From contig CBDFFM010000029.1 of assembly GCA_965246785.1 (NCBI GenBank), positions 1 through 64,000 of the forward strand: a DNA stretch of 64,000 bases, read 5' to 3'. The DNA comes from UBA1952 sp965246785 (lineage in GTDB: Bacteria > Bacteroidota > Bacteroidia > Chitinophagales > Chitinophagaceae). Under the pieces are notes generated by a model. It saw only the letters and a program-made list of their open reading frames with translations, was not told the DNA's origin and did not search any database. Shown in pieces: positions 33,137 through 40,512 of the stretch; position 1 is the first letter of the stretch, and each line of letters begins with the position of its first letter. The position numbers were made by a program, and so were the translations under genes.

Positions 33137-35113
33137 ATGCAACGATTCTTCTACAGTAATTCTATTGCTGATTTCAAAACACAATCAGACGATGAAATTT
33201 TAGGCATTCTCAGCCGAGAAAATTCTTTTTCACTTGAACAGCTTCAACGCGATGCTTGGTTACGTCAAATAAGTGTTCTCAAACGATGCTTACAAGGCAT
33301 AGAAGGGCAACTTTATCTTGAGTATTCCATTCCGCGTATGGGAAGGCGTATTGATGCGCTATTGCTTGTCAATGGCGTAATAGTCGTTTTGGAATTTAAG
33401 GTTGGTGCCACGCAGTATTTACAAGCAGACTATGAGCAGGTTTGGGACTATGCGCTTGATTTGCGGAACTTCCATGAAACAAGTCACACAGTTCCAATTC
33501 TCCCGGTTCTCATTGCAACATCAGCACAGCCGGTAAGCATTGAGATAGTTACTACGCCACAGCATACTGGCATTTATTTTCCGGTAAAATGCAATGCCCA
33601 AACATTGCATTTACTGTTTCAAAACATCATATTCACGGCAGGTGAAATCAGCATAGACCCGGCGCATTGGGAAGCCGGGCGATACAAGCCAACGCCTACA
33701 ATTATTGAAGCTGCGATTGCCTTATATAGTCAACACTCTGTCGCAGACATTACGCGAAGTGATGCCAGCGCTACTAATCTTTCTGAAACAAGCGGCGCGG
33801 TCTTGCAAATCATTGAGGATGCAAAGGCGCATAGTAAAAAGTCTATTTGCTTTGTAACAGGAGTACCGGGCGCAGGGAAAACGTTGGTCGGCCTTGATAT
33901 TGCCACCAAGAACATTGATAAAGAAGTAGGAAGCCATGCAGTTTTTCTTTCCGGAAATGGGCCACTGGTTGCTATACTTAGAGAAGCTTTAGTGCGAGAC
34001 AAAGTAGCGCGCGAGAAGGAGAAGAACAATCGCATTACTAAGAGCGAAGCCGGCAGAGGCGTAAAAGCCTTTATCCAAAACGTCCATGAATTTCGTGATG
34101 AGGGTTTGCAGGATAAGGTCAATCCGCCAGAGGAGCACATCGCCATTTTTGATGAAGCACAGCGTGCATGGAACAAGGTTCAGACGGCGACGTTCATGCA
34201 GCAAAAACGAGGTGAAGAGAATTTTCAATTATCAGAACCAGCCTTCCTAATCTCGTGCTTAGATAGGCACCAAGATTGGTCAGTTGTGGTGTGTCTTGTC
34301 GGAGGCGGGCAAGAAATAAATACTGGCGAGGGCGGTATTGCCGAGTGGTTGAATGCCTTGAATGAGCATTTCCCAGAGTGGCACATTTACATCTCATCAC
34401 GCCTGCAAGACACAGAATATTCATCAGGACAAGCTTTACAGCAATTAGAAGGCAAGCCGAATGTGTCTTTAATGGATGAGCTTCATTTGTCCGTATCAAT
34501 GCGCTCGTTCCGCGCAGAGCATTTAGCCGCTTTTGTAAAAGCTGCATTGGACTTAGATGTAGTAGTTGCGCGCGAACATTATAAAAGCATACAGGATGCC
34601 TATCCAATAGTAATTACCCGAGACTTGACCAAGGCAAAGCGCTGGCTAAAAAGCAAAGCAAGCGGCAGTGAGCGGTATGGATTATTAGTTTCCTCGCAGG
34701 CAGTGCGGCTAAAGCCACATGCCATTGATGTCCGTTATCAGATAGACCCTGTAGTTTGGTTTTTGAATGATAGGGACGACATACGTTCCTCCTATTATCT
34801 TGAGGATGTAGCTACTGAGTTTAAGGTGCAAGGGCTTGAGTTAGATTGGACGTGTGTAACGTGGGACGCAGATTTCCGCTATAATGGCAATGATTGGAAG
34901 CACTTTTCTTTCCGCGGTAATAAGTGGCAGCGTGTATTAAACGAGGAGCGGAAGAAATACTTGAAGAATGCCTATCGCGTTCTTCTAACCCGTGCCCGGC
35001 AAGGGATGGTGCTTGTTGTGCCCGAAGGCGATGCAGAAGATGTTACCAGAAGCTCTGAATTTTACGATGGAACGTGGGAATATTTGGTAAACTTGGGCCT
35101 GCAAATCATTTAA
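33137..35113 (+). CDS. PD-(D/E)XK nuclease fused to DUF2075 (Schlafen-3-like) helicase
   Basis: 658 residues. The N-terminal 200 hold a PD-(D/E)XK-like core: 'PRMGRRIDALLLVNGVIVVL' followed by 'EFKVG', giving the D...ExK triad. From about 235 comes a superfamily 1 helicase of the DUF2075 type: Walker A 'FVTGVPGAGKTLVGLD', Walker B 'EEHIAIFDEAQRAWN', motif III-like 'VVVCLVGGGQEINTGEGG', and C-terminal 'VQGLELDWTCVTWDADFRY' and 'AYRVLLTRARQGMVLVVPEG'. Such proteins cluster with phage defence and restriction genes. It is much more AT-rich than its surroundings and follows a truncated vsr, signs of transfer. A small gene follows after 12 bp. Confidence 0.87.
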   Translation: MQRFFYSNSIADFKTQSDDEILGILSRENSFSLEQLQRDAWLRQISVLKRCLQGIEGQLYLEYSIPRMGRRIDALLLVNGVIVVLEFKVGATQYLQADYEQVWDYALDLRNFHETSHTVPILPVLIATSAQPVSIEIVTTPQHTGIYFPVKCNAQTLHLLFQNIIFTAGEISIDPAHWEAGRYKPTPTIIEAAIALYSQHSVADITRSDASATNLSETSGAVLQIIEDAKAHSKKSICFVTGVPGAGKTLVGLDIATKNIDKEVGSHAVFLSGNGPLVAILREALVRDKVAREKEKNNRITKSEAGRGVKAFIQNVHEFRDEGLQDKVNPPEEHIAIFDEAQRAWNKVQTATFMQQKRGEENFQLSEPAFLISCLDRHQDWSVVVCLVGGGQEINTGEGGIAEWLNALNEHFPEWHIYISSRLQDTEYSSGQALQQLEGKPNVSLMDELHLSVSMRSFRAEHLAAFVKAALDLDVVVAREHYKSIQDAYPIVITRDLTKAKRWLKSKASGSERYGLLVSSQAVRLKPHAIDVRYQIDPVVWFLNDRDDIRSSYYLEDVATEFKVQGLELDWTCVTWDADFRYNGNDWKHFSFRGNKWQRVLNEERKKYLKNAYRVLLTRARQGMVLVVPEGDAEDVTRSSEFYDGTWEYLVNLGLQII

Positions 35114-35125
35114 CCAAGAACTATA

Positions 35126-35350
35126 ATGGAAGATTACAAACTTCTTGAAACCCTCACTGACCTTGCCTTTGCCGCAGGCAGCTCCGGCTATTATTCCGGC
35201 GATAGCCGCTCTGATATGGAGTCAATCATTTGGCTTGCAAAAGAATTTCAACAAGTTCACCAGTCAACAGACTGGCATGAGCAAGACTACATTTCTACTG
35301 TAGATGCTTTTGCAGAGCAGCATTTACGAACAGCAATTCTACGTAGCTGA
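35126..35350 (+). CDS. Small hypothetical protein, partner of the nuclease-helicase
   Basis: 74 residues, MEDYKLLETLTDLAFAAGSS then 'SDMESIIWLAKEFQQVHQ'. It is acidic and mostly helical, with no recognised family. It starts 12 bp after the helicase gene and shares its low GC content, so the two probably form one unit. Its 3' end overlaps the convergent Fic gene by 12 bp. Confidence 0.65.
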   Translation: MEDYKLLETLTDLAFAAGSSGYYSGDSRSDMESIIWLAKEFQQVHQSTDWHEQDYISTVDAFAEQHLRTAILRS

Positions 35351-36484
35351 AAACAACTCCGTGTACCGCGAAAACACAAACAACCTATTCCGGCTCCGCC
35401 CCGTAGCTTCGCCCACAATCCCCGCCTGCTCAAAAGTATCCATCAGCTCACCCGCCGCTTTCTTGCTCAGGCTGCATGCTTCCTGCACATCCTTAATGTT
35501 CACTACCGGATGCTGAAACAGGCGGTTGAGCAGCAGCAGCGCAGGCCGGGCGCGCCGGCCCCAGCCCGCCTGTATTTCCCCTTCCAGCTTTTGCTTCAAC
35601 AGCACCACCTCCGATAAGGTAGCCACCGCCTGCGCCGCCGTCTGCTCCACGCCGGTCAGGAAATATCTTAGCCACTGCGCCATGTCGCTGGTCTTACGCA
35701 CGCGGGTCAGGTTGTCGTAGTACAGCGATTTGTTCTTCTCAAACCATGCGGAGAGGTACAGCAGCGGCTTGCTCATGATGCCCTTATCCATGAGGAAGAG
35801 CGTAATAAGCAGCCGCCCGATGCGGCCATTGCCATCCAGAAACGGGTGGATGGTCTCAAACTGGTAATGCGCAATGCCGATGCGAATCAGCGCGGGCACA
35901 TTGAGCTTGTCGTTGTGCAGAAAATTCTCCAGGTCGCCCATCAGCTCATTCAGGTGGATGTGCGACGGCGGCACAAACACCGCATCCGCCGGACTGCTGC
36001 CACCAATCCAGTTCTGACTGCTGCGGTACTCGCCCGGCAATTTTTCCTGACCCCTTACACCTTCCATCAGGTAGCCATGCGACCGACGCAGCAGGCGGGA
36101 TGACAGCGGCAGATTGTCAAGGCTTTTTATGGCATCGTTGAGGGCGTGCGTGTAATTATTGACTTCCTTCCAGTCGTTGCGGCGTTCAGGCAGTATCTCC
36201 TCTTCCGGCAGCATCGCTTCCTGAATATTTGTCTGCGTGCCTTCTATCCGGCTGGACACGACGGCTTCCTTCGCTACGTGCAGCTCAATAAACAGGTCTA
36301 TATTGGGCACCAGATGCGCATAGGCATTCAGCTCGCCGAGGCGGATAGAGGCGCGCTCCAATAAAGTATTCAGTTGCGCATCATTCCATTGCCACTGGTC
36401 ATTTATTTTGGAAGGAACGAAGTATTTGTATCCGCTGCCGGGCTGCCAATGGCCGGAAGAATACTTTTCAAGTTGAATGGCCAT
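35339..36484 (-). CDS. Fic-family AMPylase with N-terminal inhibitory motif and C-terminal HTH
   Basis: 381 residues from ATG at 36484 (MAIQLEKYSSGHW). The active-site motif 'HPFLDGNGRIGRLL' matches HxFx(D/E)GNGRxxR exactly, so AMP transfer to Ser/Thr/Tyr of a target is expected. 'SSRIEGTQ' near residue 90 fits the (S/T)xxxE(G/N) inhibitory helix lying N-terminal to the Fic core, i.e. class II. The last 60 residues ('NIKDVQEACSLSKKAAGELM', 'FEQAGIVGEATG') form a winged helix-turn-helix. Directly upstream are two perfect or near-perfect palindromes, fitting autoregulation by this domain. An upstream TTG at 36505 would fall inside the first palindrome and is rejected. Confidence 0.92.
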   Translation of the reverse strand: MAIQLEKYSSGHWQPGSGYKYFVPSKINDQWQWNDAQLNTLLERASIRLGELNAYAHLVPNIDLFIELHVAKEAVVSSRIEGTQTNIQEAMLPEEEILPERRNDWKEVNNYTHALNDAIKSLDNLPLSSRLLRRSHGYLMEGVRGQEKLPGEYRSSQNWIGGSSPADAVFVPPSHIHLNELMGDLENFLHNDKLNVPALIRIGIAHYQFETIHPFLDGNGRIGRLLITLFLMDKGIMSKPLLYLSAWFEKNKSLYYDNLTRVRKTSDMAQWLRYFLTGVEQTAAQAVATLSEVVLLKQKLEGEIQAGWGRRARPALLLLNRLFQHPVVNIKDVQEACSLSKKAAGELMDTFEQAGIVGEATGRSRNRLFVFSRYTELFSAT

Positions 36485-36504
36485 GGCGGTTTTATTCTGC
36501 TCCA

Positions 36505-36573
36505 AAAGTAAACTAAGGAAACCGTTAGTTTACTTTCAGCCCCAAAAGTAAACTAACGAAAATCATAGTTTAC
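36505..36573. promoter_or_regulatory. Double palindromic operator upstream of the Fic gene
   Basis: Site 1: AAAGTAAACTAA (36505-36516), 8 bp, TTAGTTTACTTT (36525-36536), a perfect 12-bp inverted repeat. Site 2: GTAAACTA (36548-36555) and TAGTTTAC (36566-36573). The left halves are direct copies 40 bp apart (CCAAAAGTAAACTAA). They lie 20-90 bp upstream of the Fic start. Confidence 0.85.
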
Positions 36574-36603
36574 CTAAGTAACCTTACGATCCCTCCGCTT
36601 CGT

Positions 36604-36629
36604 AAAAAGCCGCCCATCGGGGCAGCTTT
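36604..36629 (-). terminator. Terminator (minus strand) after the small gene at 36650
   Basis: On the minus strand a 10-bp stem with one G-T pair (AAAGCTGCCC / GGGCGGCTTT, loop CGAT) is followed by TTTTTA. It lies 20 bp after the stop of the small minus-strand frame. Confidence 0.7.
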
Positions 36630-36649
36630 TCAACAATGCTTATCACGAT

Positions 36650-36826
36650 TCAAGACCCCGGAAACTCATGCGGCTTATCATCGCCCTCATGCCGCACCCC
36701 CGCATCCACAATATTCCTTGCCGCCTTGTAAGTGCCTACAAACTCCGGCGCATCATCGCGGTACAGGCCCACCAGGTCGTGTATAACTTGCAGTACCGCT
36801 TTGCCGCGCTGTATCGCCTGCGGCAT
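36650..36826 (-). CDS. Small hypothetical protein, possibly a 5'-truncated gene
   Basis: 58 residues, MPQAIQRGKAVLQVIHDLVG followed by 'LYRDDAPEFVGTYKAARNIV' and an acidic end. It reads as real coding sequence and is followed by a terminator. The frame stays open upstream of the ATG (…GRKTLTAT), so this may be the C-terminal remainder of a longer protein whose start was lost. No family is recognised. Confidence 0.5.
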   Translation of the reverse strand: MPQAIQRGKAVLQVIHDLVGLYRDDAPEFVGTYKAARNIVDAGVRHEGDDKPHEFPGS

Positions 36827-36927
36827 TGTAGCCGTCAGTGTCTTGCGGCCGGATATAGCCCGGCGCGGCCTTGCTGAATGCCTAAATCGCCGTAGCCGCC
36901 ATATCGCCCCTTGTTTAGACCCTGCTC

Positions 36928-36942
36928 GGCATAGGCTATGCC
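36928..36942. promoter_or_regulatory. Palindrome GGCATAG-G-CTATGCC
   Basis: A perfect 7-bp inverted repeat with one central base, nested in a second pair GGCTA / TAGCC (about 36934-36967). It lies in the 250-bp spacer upstream of the SRPBCC gene, where no further gene is seen. It may be an operator; the regulator is unknown. Confidence 0.4.
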
Positions 36943-37074
36943 TACGTTATGCTATGCTGTAGCCTAATGATGTTGCATAATCAAACGAAGCCACAAGGCT
37001 TAGCTTAACTGTTACTAAGGCTTAGTGGCTATCTTGTCCCGAAAATTAAACAGCACACCCCCAACCTAAATCCC

Positions 37075-37524
37075 ATGCCCAACAACAATGTTTCCTTACA
37101 CCGCGTCTTGAAAGCAGCGCCCGAAAAAGTGTATCAGGCATTCACCAACCCGCTGGCTATGGCTGCCTGGCTGCCGCCCTACGGCTATCTGTGCGCCGTA
37201 CAGGAGATGGATGCGCGTGTGGGCGGGCACTATAAGATGTCGTTTACCAATTTCTCCACAGGCAAGAGCCATTCGTTTGGCGGCGAGTACATAGAGCTGA
37301 AGCCGGGTGAATTCATCAAGTACACGGACAGGTTTGACGACCCGAATCTGCCGGGGGAGATGACTACTACGGTGCGGCTGAAAAAGGTGTCTGTAGGCAC
37401 TGAGCTGACGATAACGCAGGAGGGCATACCGGCGATGATACCGGCGGAAATGTGCTACTTAGGCTGGCAGGAGTCGCTGGATAAGCTGATGCGGCTGGTG
37501 GAGCCTTCCATTCCGGATGCGTAG
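37075..37524 (+). CDS. SRPBCC (AHSA1-type) domain protein
   Basis: 149 residues covering one START/Bet v1-like fold of the AHSA1 branch: 'LHRVLKAAPEKVYQAFTNPL', 'MAAWLPPYGYLCAVQEMDAR', 'GGHYKMSFTNFSTGKSH', 'LKPGEFIKYTDRFDDP' and the final helix 'MCYLGWQESLDKLMRLVEP'. These cytoplasmic proteins bind small hydrophobic ligands or chaperone clients; many act in stress response. The specific ligand is unknown. The pentapeptide-repeat gene follows after 5 bp, so the two form an operon. Confidence 0.9.
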   Translation: MPNNNVSLHRVLKAAPEKVYQAFTNPLAMAAWLPPYGYLCAVQEMDARVGGHYKMSFTNFSTGKSHSFGGEYIELKPGEFIKYTDRFDDPNLPGEMTTTVRLKKVSVGTELTITQEGIPAMIPAEMCYLGWQESLDKLMRLVEPSIPDA

Positions 37525-37529
37525 GACTT

Positions 37530-38108
37530 ATGCCGGTATCTATTAAGCAGCGGACGTATGGCAAGGCGGACATCAGCGGCGCGCGCTTAGAAAAGGGCGT
37601 GTACGAGGGCTGCCGCTTTGATGGCTGCGATTTCTCTAATGCGGATTTGTCGCAGTTCCGCTTTATTGACTGCGCGTTTACGGATTGCAACCTGAGCCTT
37701 GCGCGGCTGGACGACACGTCTTTCAGAGACGTAAGATTTGTTGCCTGTAAGATGCTGGGGCTGCGCTTTGACAAGTGCGGCGGCTTTGGACAGTCGTTCC
37801 ATTTTGAGCGCTGTATCCTTAATGATTCCTCTTTCTACAAGGCAAAAATCAGCCACACGGTTTTTAAGGATACGCAACTGCGGGATGTTGATTTTACGGA
37901 GGCTGATCTGACCGGGGCTACGATTGCGGGCTGCGACCTGGCGGGCGCCGCCTTTGGACGGACGATACTGGATAAAGCGGATTTGCGAACGTCTATTAAC
38001 TATGCGATAGACCCGGAGGTGAACCGGCTGAAGAAAGCGAAGTTTTCGCTCTCGGAAGTGGAGGGTTTGCTGGGTAAGTACGGGATTATTGTGGATAGAT
38101 TTAGCTAA
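37530..38108 (+). CDS. Pentapeptide-repeat protein (Qnr-like fold)
   Basis: 192 residues. Pentapeptide repeats A(D/N)LxX run through about 15-165: 'ADISGARLEKGVYEGCRFDG', 'CDFSNADLSQFRF', 'CNLSLARLDDTSF', 'CILNDSSFYKAKI', 'VDFTEADLTGATIAGCDLAG'. They form a right-handed quadrilateral beta-helix. An irregular segment at about 80-90 (CGGFGQSFHFE) and a C-terminal helical tail give the layout of Qnr/McbG-type proteins, which protect DNA gyrase; Qnr is slightly longer (about 218). Gyrase protection is possible but unproven. It is coupled with the SRPBCC gene. Confidence 0.87.
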   Translation: MPVSIKQRTYGKADISGARLEKGVYEGCRFDGCDFSNADLSQFRFIDCAFTDCNLSLARLDDTSFRDVRFVACKMLGLRFDKCGGFGQSFHFERCILNDSSFYKAKISHTVFKDTQLRDVDFTEADLTGATIAGCDLAGAAFGRTILDKADLRTSINYAIDPEVNRLKKAKFSLSEVEGLLGKYGIIVDRFS

Positions 38109-38254
38109 GCTGCCGGCAATCAAAAAGTCCGTTCTTCCGGCTGTTAGCGCAGCGCATCCGGAAGTGGAATAGAACCGCTCTCTGAGCGGTGCGGTTCCGA
38201 GAACAGCTTCATTCACTTTTTCGCCACATCACCCGGAACAATAGCATTACACCC

Positions 38255-38617
38255 TCACGATGCCAAAGGCAAAAACACCTCAGCAGGCAAATTAAAGAAC
38301 ACCCTGAGCTTCCGCGCCATCTTCAGCGTCAGCTCCCGCTTGCCCGAAAGTATGGCCGATACATGGCCTTTGCTGCCAATCACCGACTCCAGGTCTTTGG
38401 CCTTCAGGCCGCGTTCCTCCATCTTCAGCTTAATGATGTCTAGGGGATTAGCCGCAGGCAGCGCATAATGCCGCCCGTCGTAATCCGCCACCAGTACAAT
38501 GAGCAGCTCCAACTCTTCCCCCTCCGGCGTGCCCTGCGGGGCATGGAAAATATCCATCAGCCTGCCTGTAGCCGCTTTGTAATCTTCTTCGGTTTTCAAT
38601 ACTTTCCAATGGCGCAT
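38255..38617 (-). CDS. higA: HigA-family antitoxin (XRE helix-turn-helix)
   Basis: 120 residues. The N-terminal part ('LKTEEDYKAATGRLMDIFHA', 'TPEGEELELLIVLVADYDG', 'YALPAANPLDIIKLKMEERG') is typical of the Bacteroidota/proteobacterial HigA family. The XRE helix-turn-helix is 'LKAKDLESVIGSKGHVSAIL', then 'SGKRELTLKMARKLRVFFNL'. HigA normally neutralises HigB and represses the operon. Only a fragment of a higB-like gene stands upstream (38620-38715), so this antitoxin looks orphaned. Confidence 0.9.
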   Translation of the reverse strand: MRHWKVLKTEEDYKAATGRLMDIFHAPQGTPEGEELELLIVLVADYDGRHYALPAANPLDIIKLKMEERGLKAKDLESVIGSKGHVSAILSGKRELTLKMARKLRVFFNLPAEVFLPLAS

Positions 38618-38619
38618 GG

Positions 38620-38715
38620 CTAAGGCTTTTTAAAGTTGTTGATGCTGGTATCGTAGGTAATGGTAGCGGCATCTATGCGGTTATACGCTGCCAGCACGTC
38701 CACACCGGCACCCAT
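38620..38715 (-). pseudogene. higB: HigB toxin remnant (C-terminal 31 codons)
   Basis: A 31-codon frame ending 2 bp before higA. Its segment 'LAAYNRIDAATI' matches the usual HigB C-terminus (of the form HAEYDKIDAxTI), followed by an extra 'TYDTSINNFKKP'. The rest of the toxin (about 85 residues) is missing. The ATG overlaps the TAA of the upstream gene (TAATG), so the fragment could still be translated by coupling; that arrangement is probably accidental. Confidence 0.55.
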
Positions 38716-39452
38716 TAATTCTTCACCGCAGGCCCTTCGGAGCCGTACATCTTAGTGATGTCGGTAATCAGTTGACAACGTTTCGCAAACTCATTCCATA
38801 CGGCGTATTGAAGGCGGATTTCCTCCATTAGCGTATTGTAGTTCACAATTATATCGTTGCGGTATTGTATGGCGTGCTCCCACCGCTCGCGATGGAAGCT
38901 GAGGGTTCCACGAAACCGCTCGTCCGCACGGTCAAAGCCCAAAAAGTCTATGGAGTGTCGCCCAGCCTCGGCATAGAGGAGGTGCTTATCGTCTCTCACG
39001 GCATCCCATAGCGTATCGTCGTCGCTGTACAGGCGCTCCCGGAATTCTTCATGCACCTTGCCCTTCGCGTTAAGGTCTGCCGACAAGATGCCGAGTGTCT
39101 CTTCAAATGCGGCTATAGCGTCACGCGCAGCATTAAAGGCATCTGCGAAGGCATCGGCAGGGCCGGTAATCTTGAGCCGGAAGGCAGGCAGCACGGCTTC
39201 TGCCGCTTGCTGCGCTGCGGCAATAGCCGGCGCCACGGTACTGCTGAGGCTGGAACGCACTTCGCCCACATGCTTATCAAAACGGCTAAAGGCGTCGTAA
39301 AGGGCACGCTTAAGCTTGTCCATTTCCACAATCTCGTCATGCAGCTTGCTGAAGTTGCTGTACAGCCGCTCATCCACCTCAGACCAAGGAATGCTTTCGT
39401 CGTACTCAAACCAGTTGGCTACCAGTGGCTGCCCGATTTCCTTTTTGCTCAT
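38715..39452 (-). CDS. Hypothetical alpha-helical protein
   Basis: 245 residues, no signal peptide or membrane helix. It is rich in Ala, Glu and Asp and predicted largely helical: 'LHDEIVEMDKLKRALYDAFS', 'AIAAAQQAAEAVLPAF', 'AFADAFNAARDAIAAFEETL'. I recognise no family. It is upstream of and overlapping by one base the higB remnant, so it is transcribed toward higA and may have replaced the 5' part of the toxin gene. Its own promoter was not found. Confidence 0.65.
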   Translation of the reverse strand: MSKKEIGQPLVANWFEYDESIPWSEVDERLYSNFSKLHDEIVEMDKLKRALYDAFSRFDKHVGEVRSSLSSTVAPAIAAAQQAAEAVLPAFRLKITGPADAFADAFNAARDAIAAFEETLGILSADLNAKGKVHEEFRERLYSDDDTLWDAVRDDKHLLYAEAGRHSIDFLGFDRADERFRGTLSFHRERWEHAIQYRNDIIVNYNTLMEEIRLQYAVWNEFAKRCQLITDITKMYGSEGPAVKN

Positions 39453-39546
39453 TACGCTTAGAATTGAATGGCTGCTGCAAACTTAAAAAAGATGCGCAGG
39501 TTGCTTCACTACGTTCGTAATGACGGACAAGCTGGTACTCACCTAT

Positions 39547-40512
39547 TCACCCCCGCTCCACCAGCCACACACTCCAGTCCCGCCCCCAATGGCTTACCAG
39601 CCAGGCCCGCTCCTTCCCCTCCGGCCAGCCGGATACTAAGCGTGCAAATGCTACCGCCACATCTGTGCCCCAAGCGCCCGTGCGCTGCCGGTAGCGGGTG
39701 CCGCCGTCTAAGGGAGCGGTGTATGCCCCTTCCGAGTGCACATCGCCATAGCTGCCCGTCCATAGCACATCGCCATCGCGCAGGCCGCCCTTTGCGGCAA
39801 TGATATCCGCTATGCGCACGCCCGCTGCTTCCGAAGAGTGCTCTGTAAACAGGGCCAGCCCGCTGATGCGCGCCGACGCGCCCGCAGCATCGGCGCTCAG
39901 CAGGAGAAAGCCTGCACCCTCGCCCGCCACCGCCCCGCGATGCGGCCCCGCCACATCATCCGTGGCATAGGGCGTGGTGGTGTAAACACCGATACGCTGC
40001 AGGAGGCCCAGCACCGTATCCGTCAGCTCATCCACCCCGCCGCAGAGGATGCGGTGGCCGGGATGCTCCGCGAGGTAGAGGGCGGCGCTCATCACTGCGC
40101 CCTCAAAGGAGTGGCCGCGCTGCACCAGCGTATTGTTGTAGCCCCGGCAGCCGGTGGCAAGGGCTATTTGCCCCGCAACGGTATTGTGCGTGCTTTGAAT
40201 AAAGGCCGTCGGCGTCAGCATCTGCTCCGCTCCCTCCACGAGCTTTTTCAAAAAAACCTCCGTATCGCCGATGCAGCCCAGCGAGGTGCCTACGGTAATG
40301 GCATCCGGCTTTTCCAGCCCCGCCGCGGCGAGGCATTCCCGCGCCGCGCCGATGCCCATGCGCACGGCCTTGCTCATGCGCCGCAACTGCATGGGCGGGA
40401 TGAAGGCCGAGTAATCCGGCTCCTTCGCACTCAGCCGCAGCACCTCCTCACCGCTTCGGGCTTCCGGCGCAATGGCCGCTGCGGCGTGTATGTAGAGGTT
40501 AAGGCTCAGCAT
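39547..40512 (-). CDS. Ketosynthase-like protein without catalytic Cys (chain-length-factor-like)
   Basis: 321 residues, shorter than a normal KS (about 410). It has the thiolase-fold landmarks 'AITVGTSLGCIGDTEVFL', 'AFIQSTHNTVAGQIAL' and 'AGPHRGAVAGEGAGFLLLSA'. Where the KS next door has 'STACSSS', this protein has 'LVQRGHSFE', with no Cys, and the HGTGT histidine is also lost ('LWTGSYGDVHSEG'). It therefore cannot condense and probably partners the KS, like a chain length factor or ApeC-type subunit in aryl-polyene/flexirubin pathways. Its start overlaps the KS stop by 7 bp. Confidence 0.75.
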   Translation of the reverse strand: MLSLNLYIHAAAAIAPEARSGEEVLRLSAKEPDYSAFIPPMQLRRMSKAVRMGIGAARECLAAAGLEKPDAITVGTSLGCIGDTEVFLKKLVEGAEQMLTPTAFIQSTHNTVAGQIALATGCRGYNNTLVQRGHSFEGAVMSAALYLAEHPGHRILCGGVDELTDTVLGLLQRIGVYTTTPYATDDVAGPHRGAVAGEGAGFLLLSADAAGASARISGLALFTEHSSEAAGVRIADIIAAKGGLRDGDVLWTGSYGDVHSEGAYTAPLDGGTRYRQRTGAWGTDVAVAFARLVSGWPEGKERAWLVSHWGRDWSVWLVERG

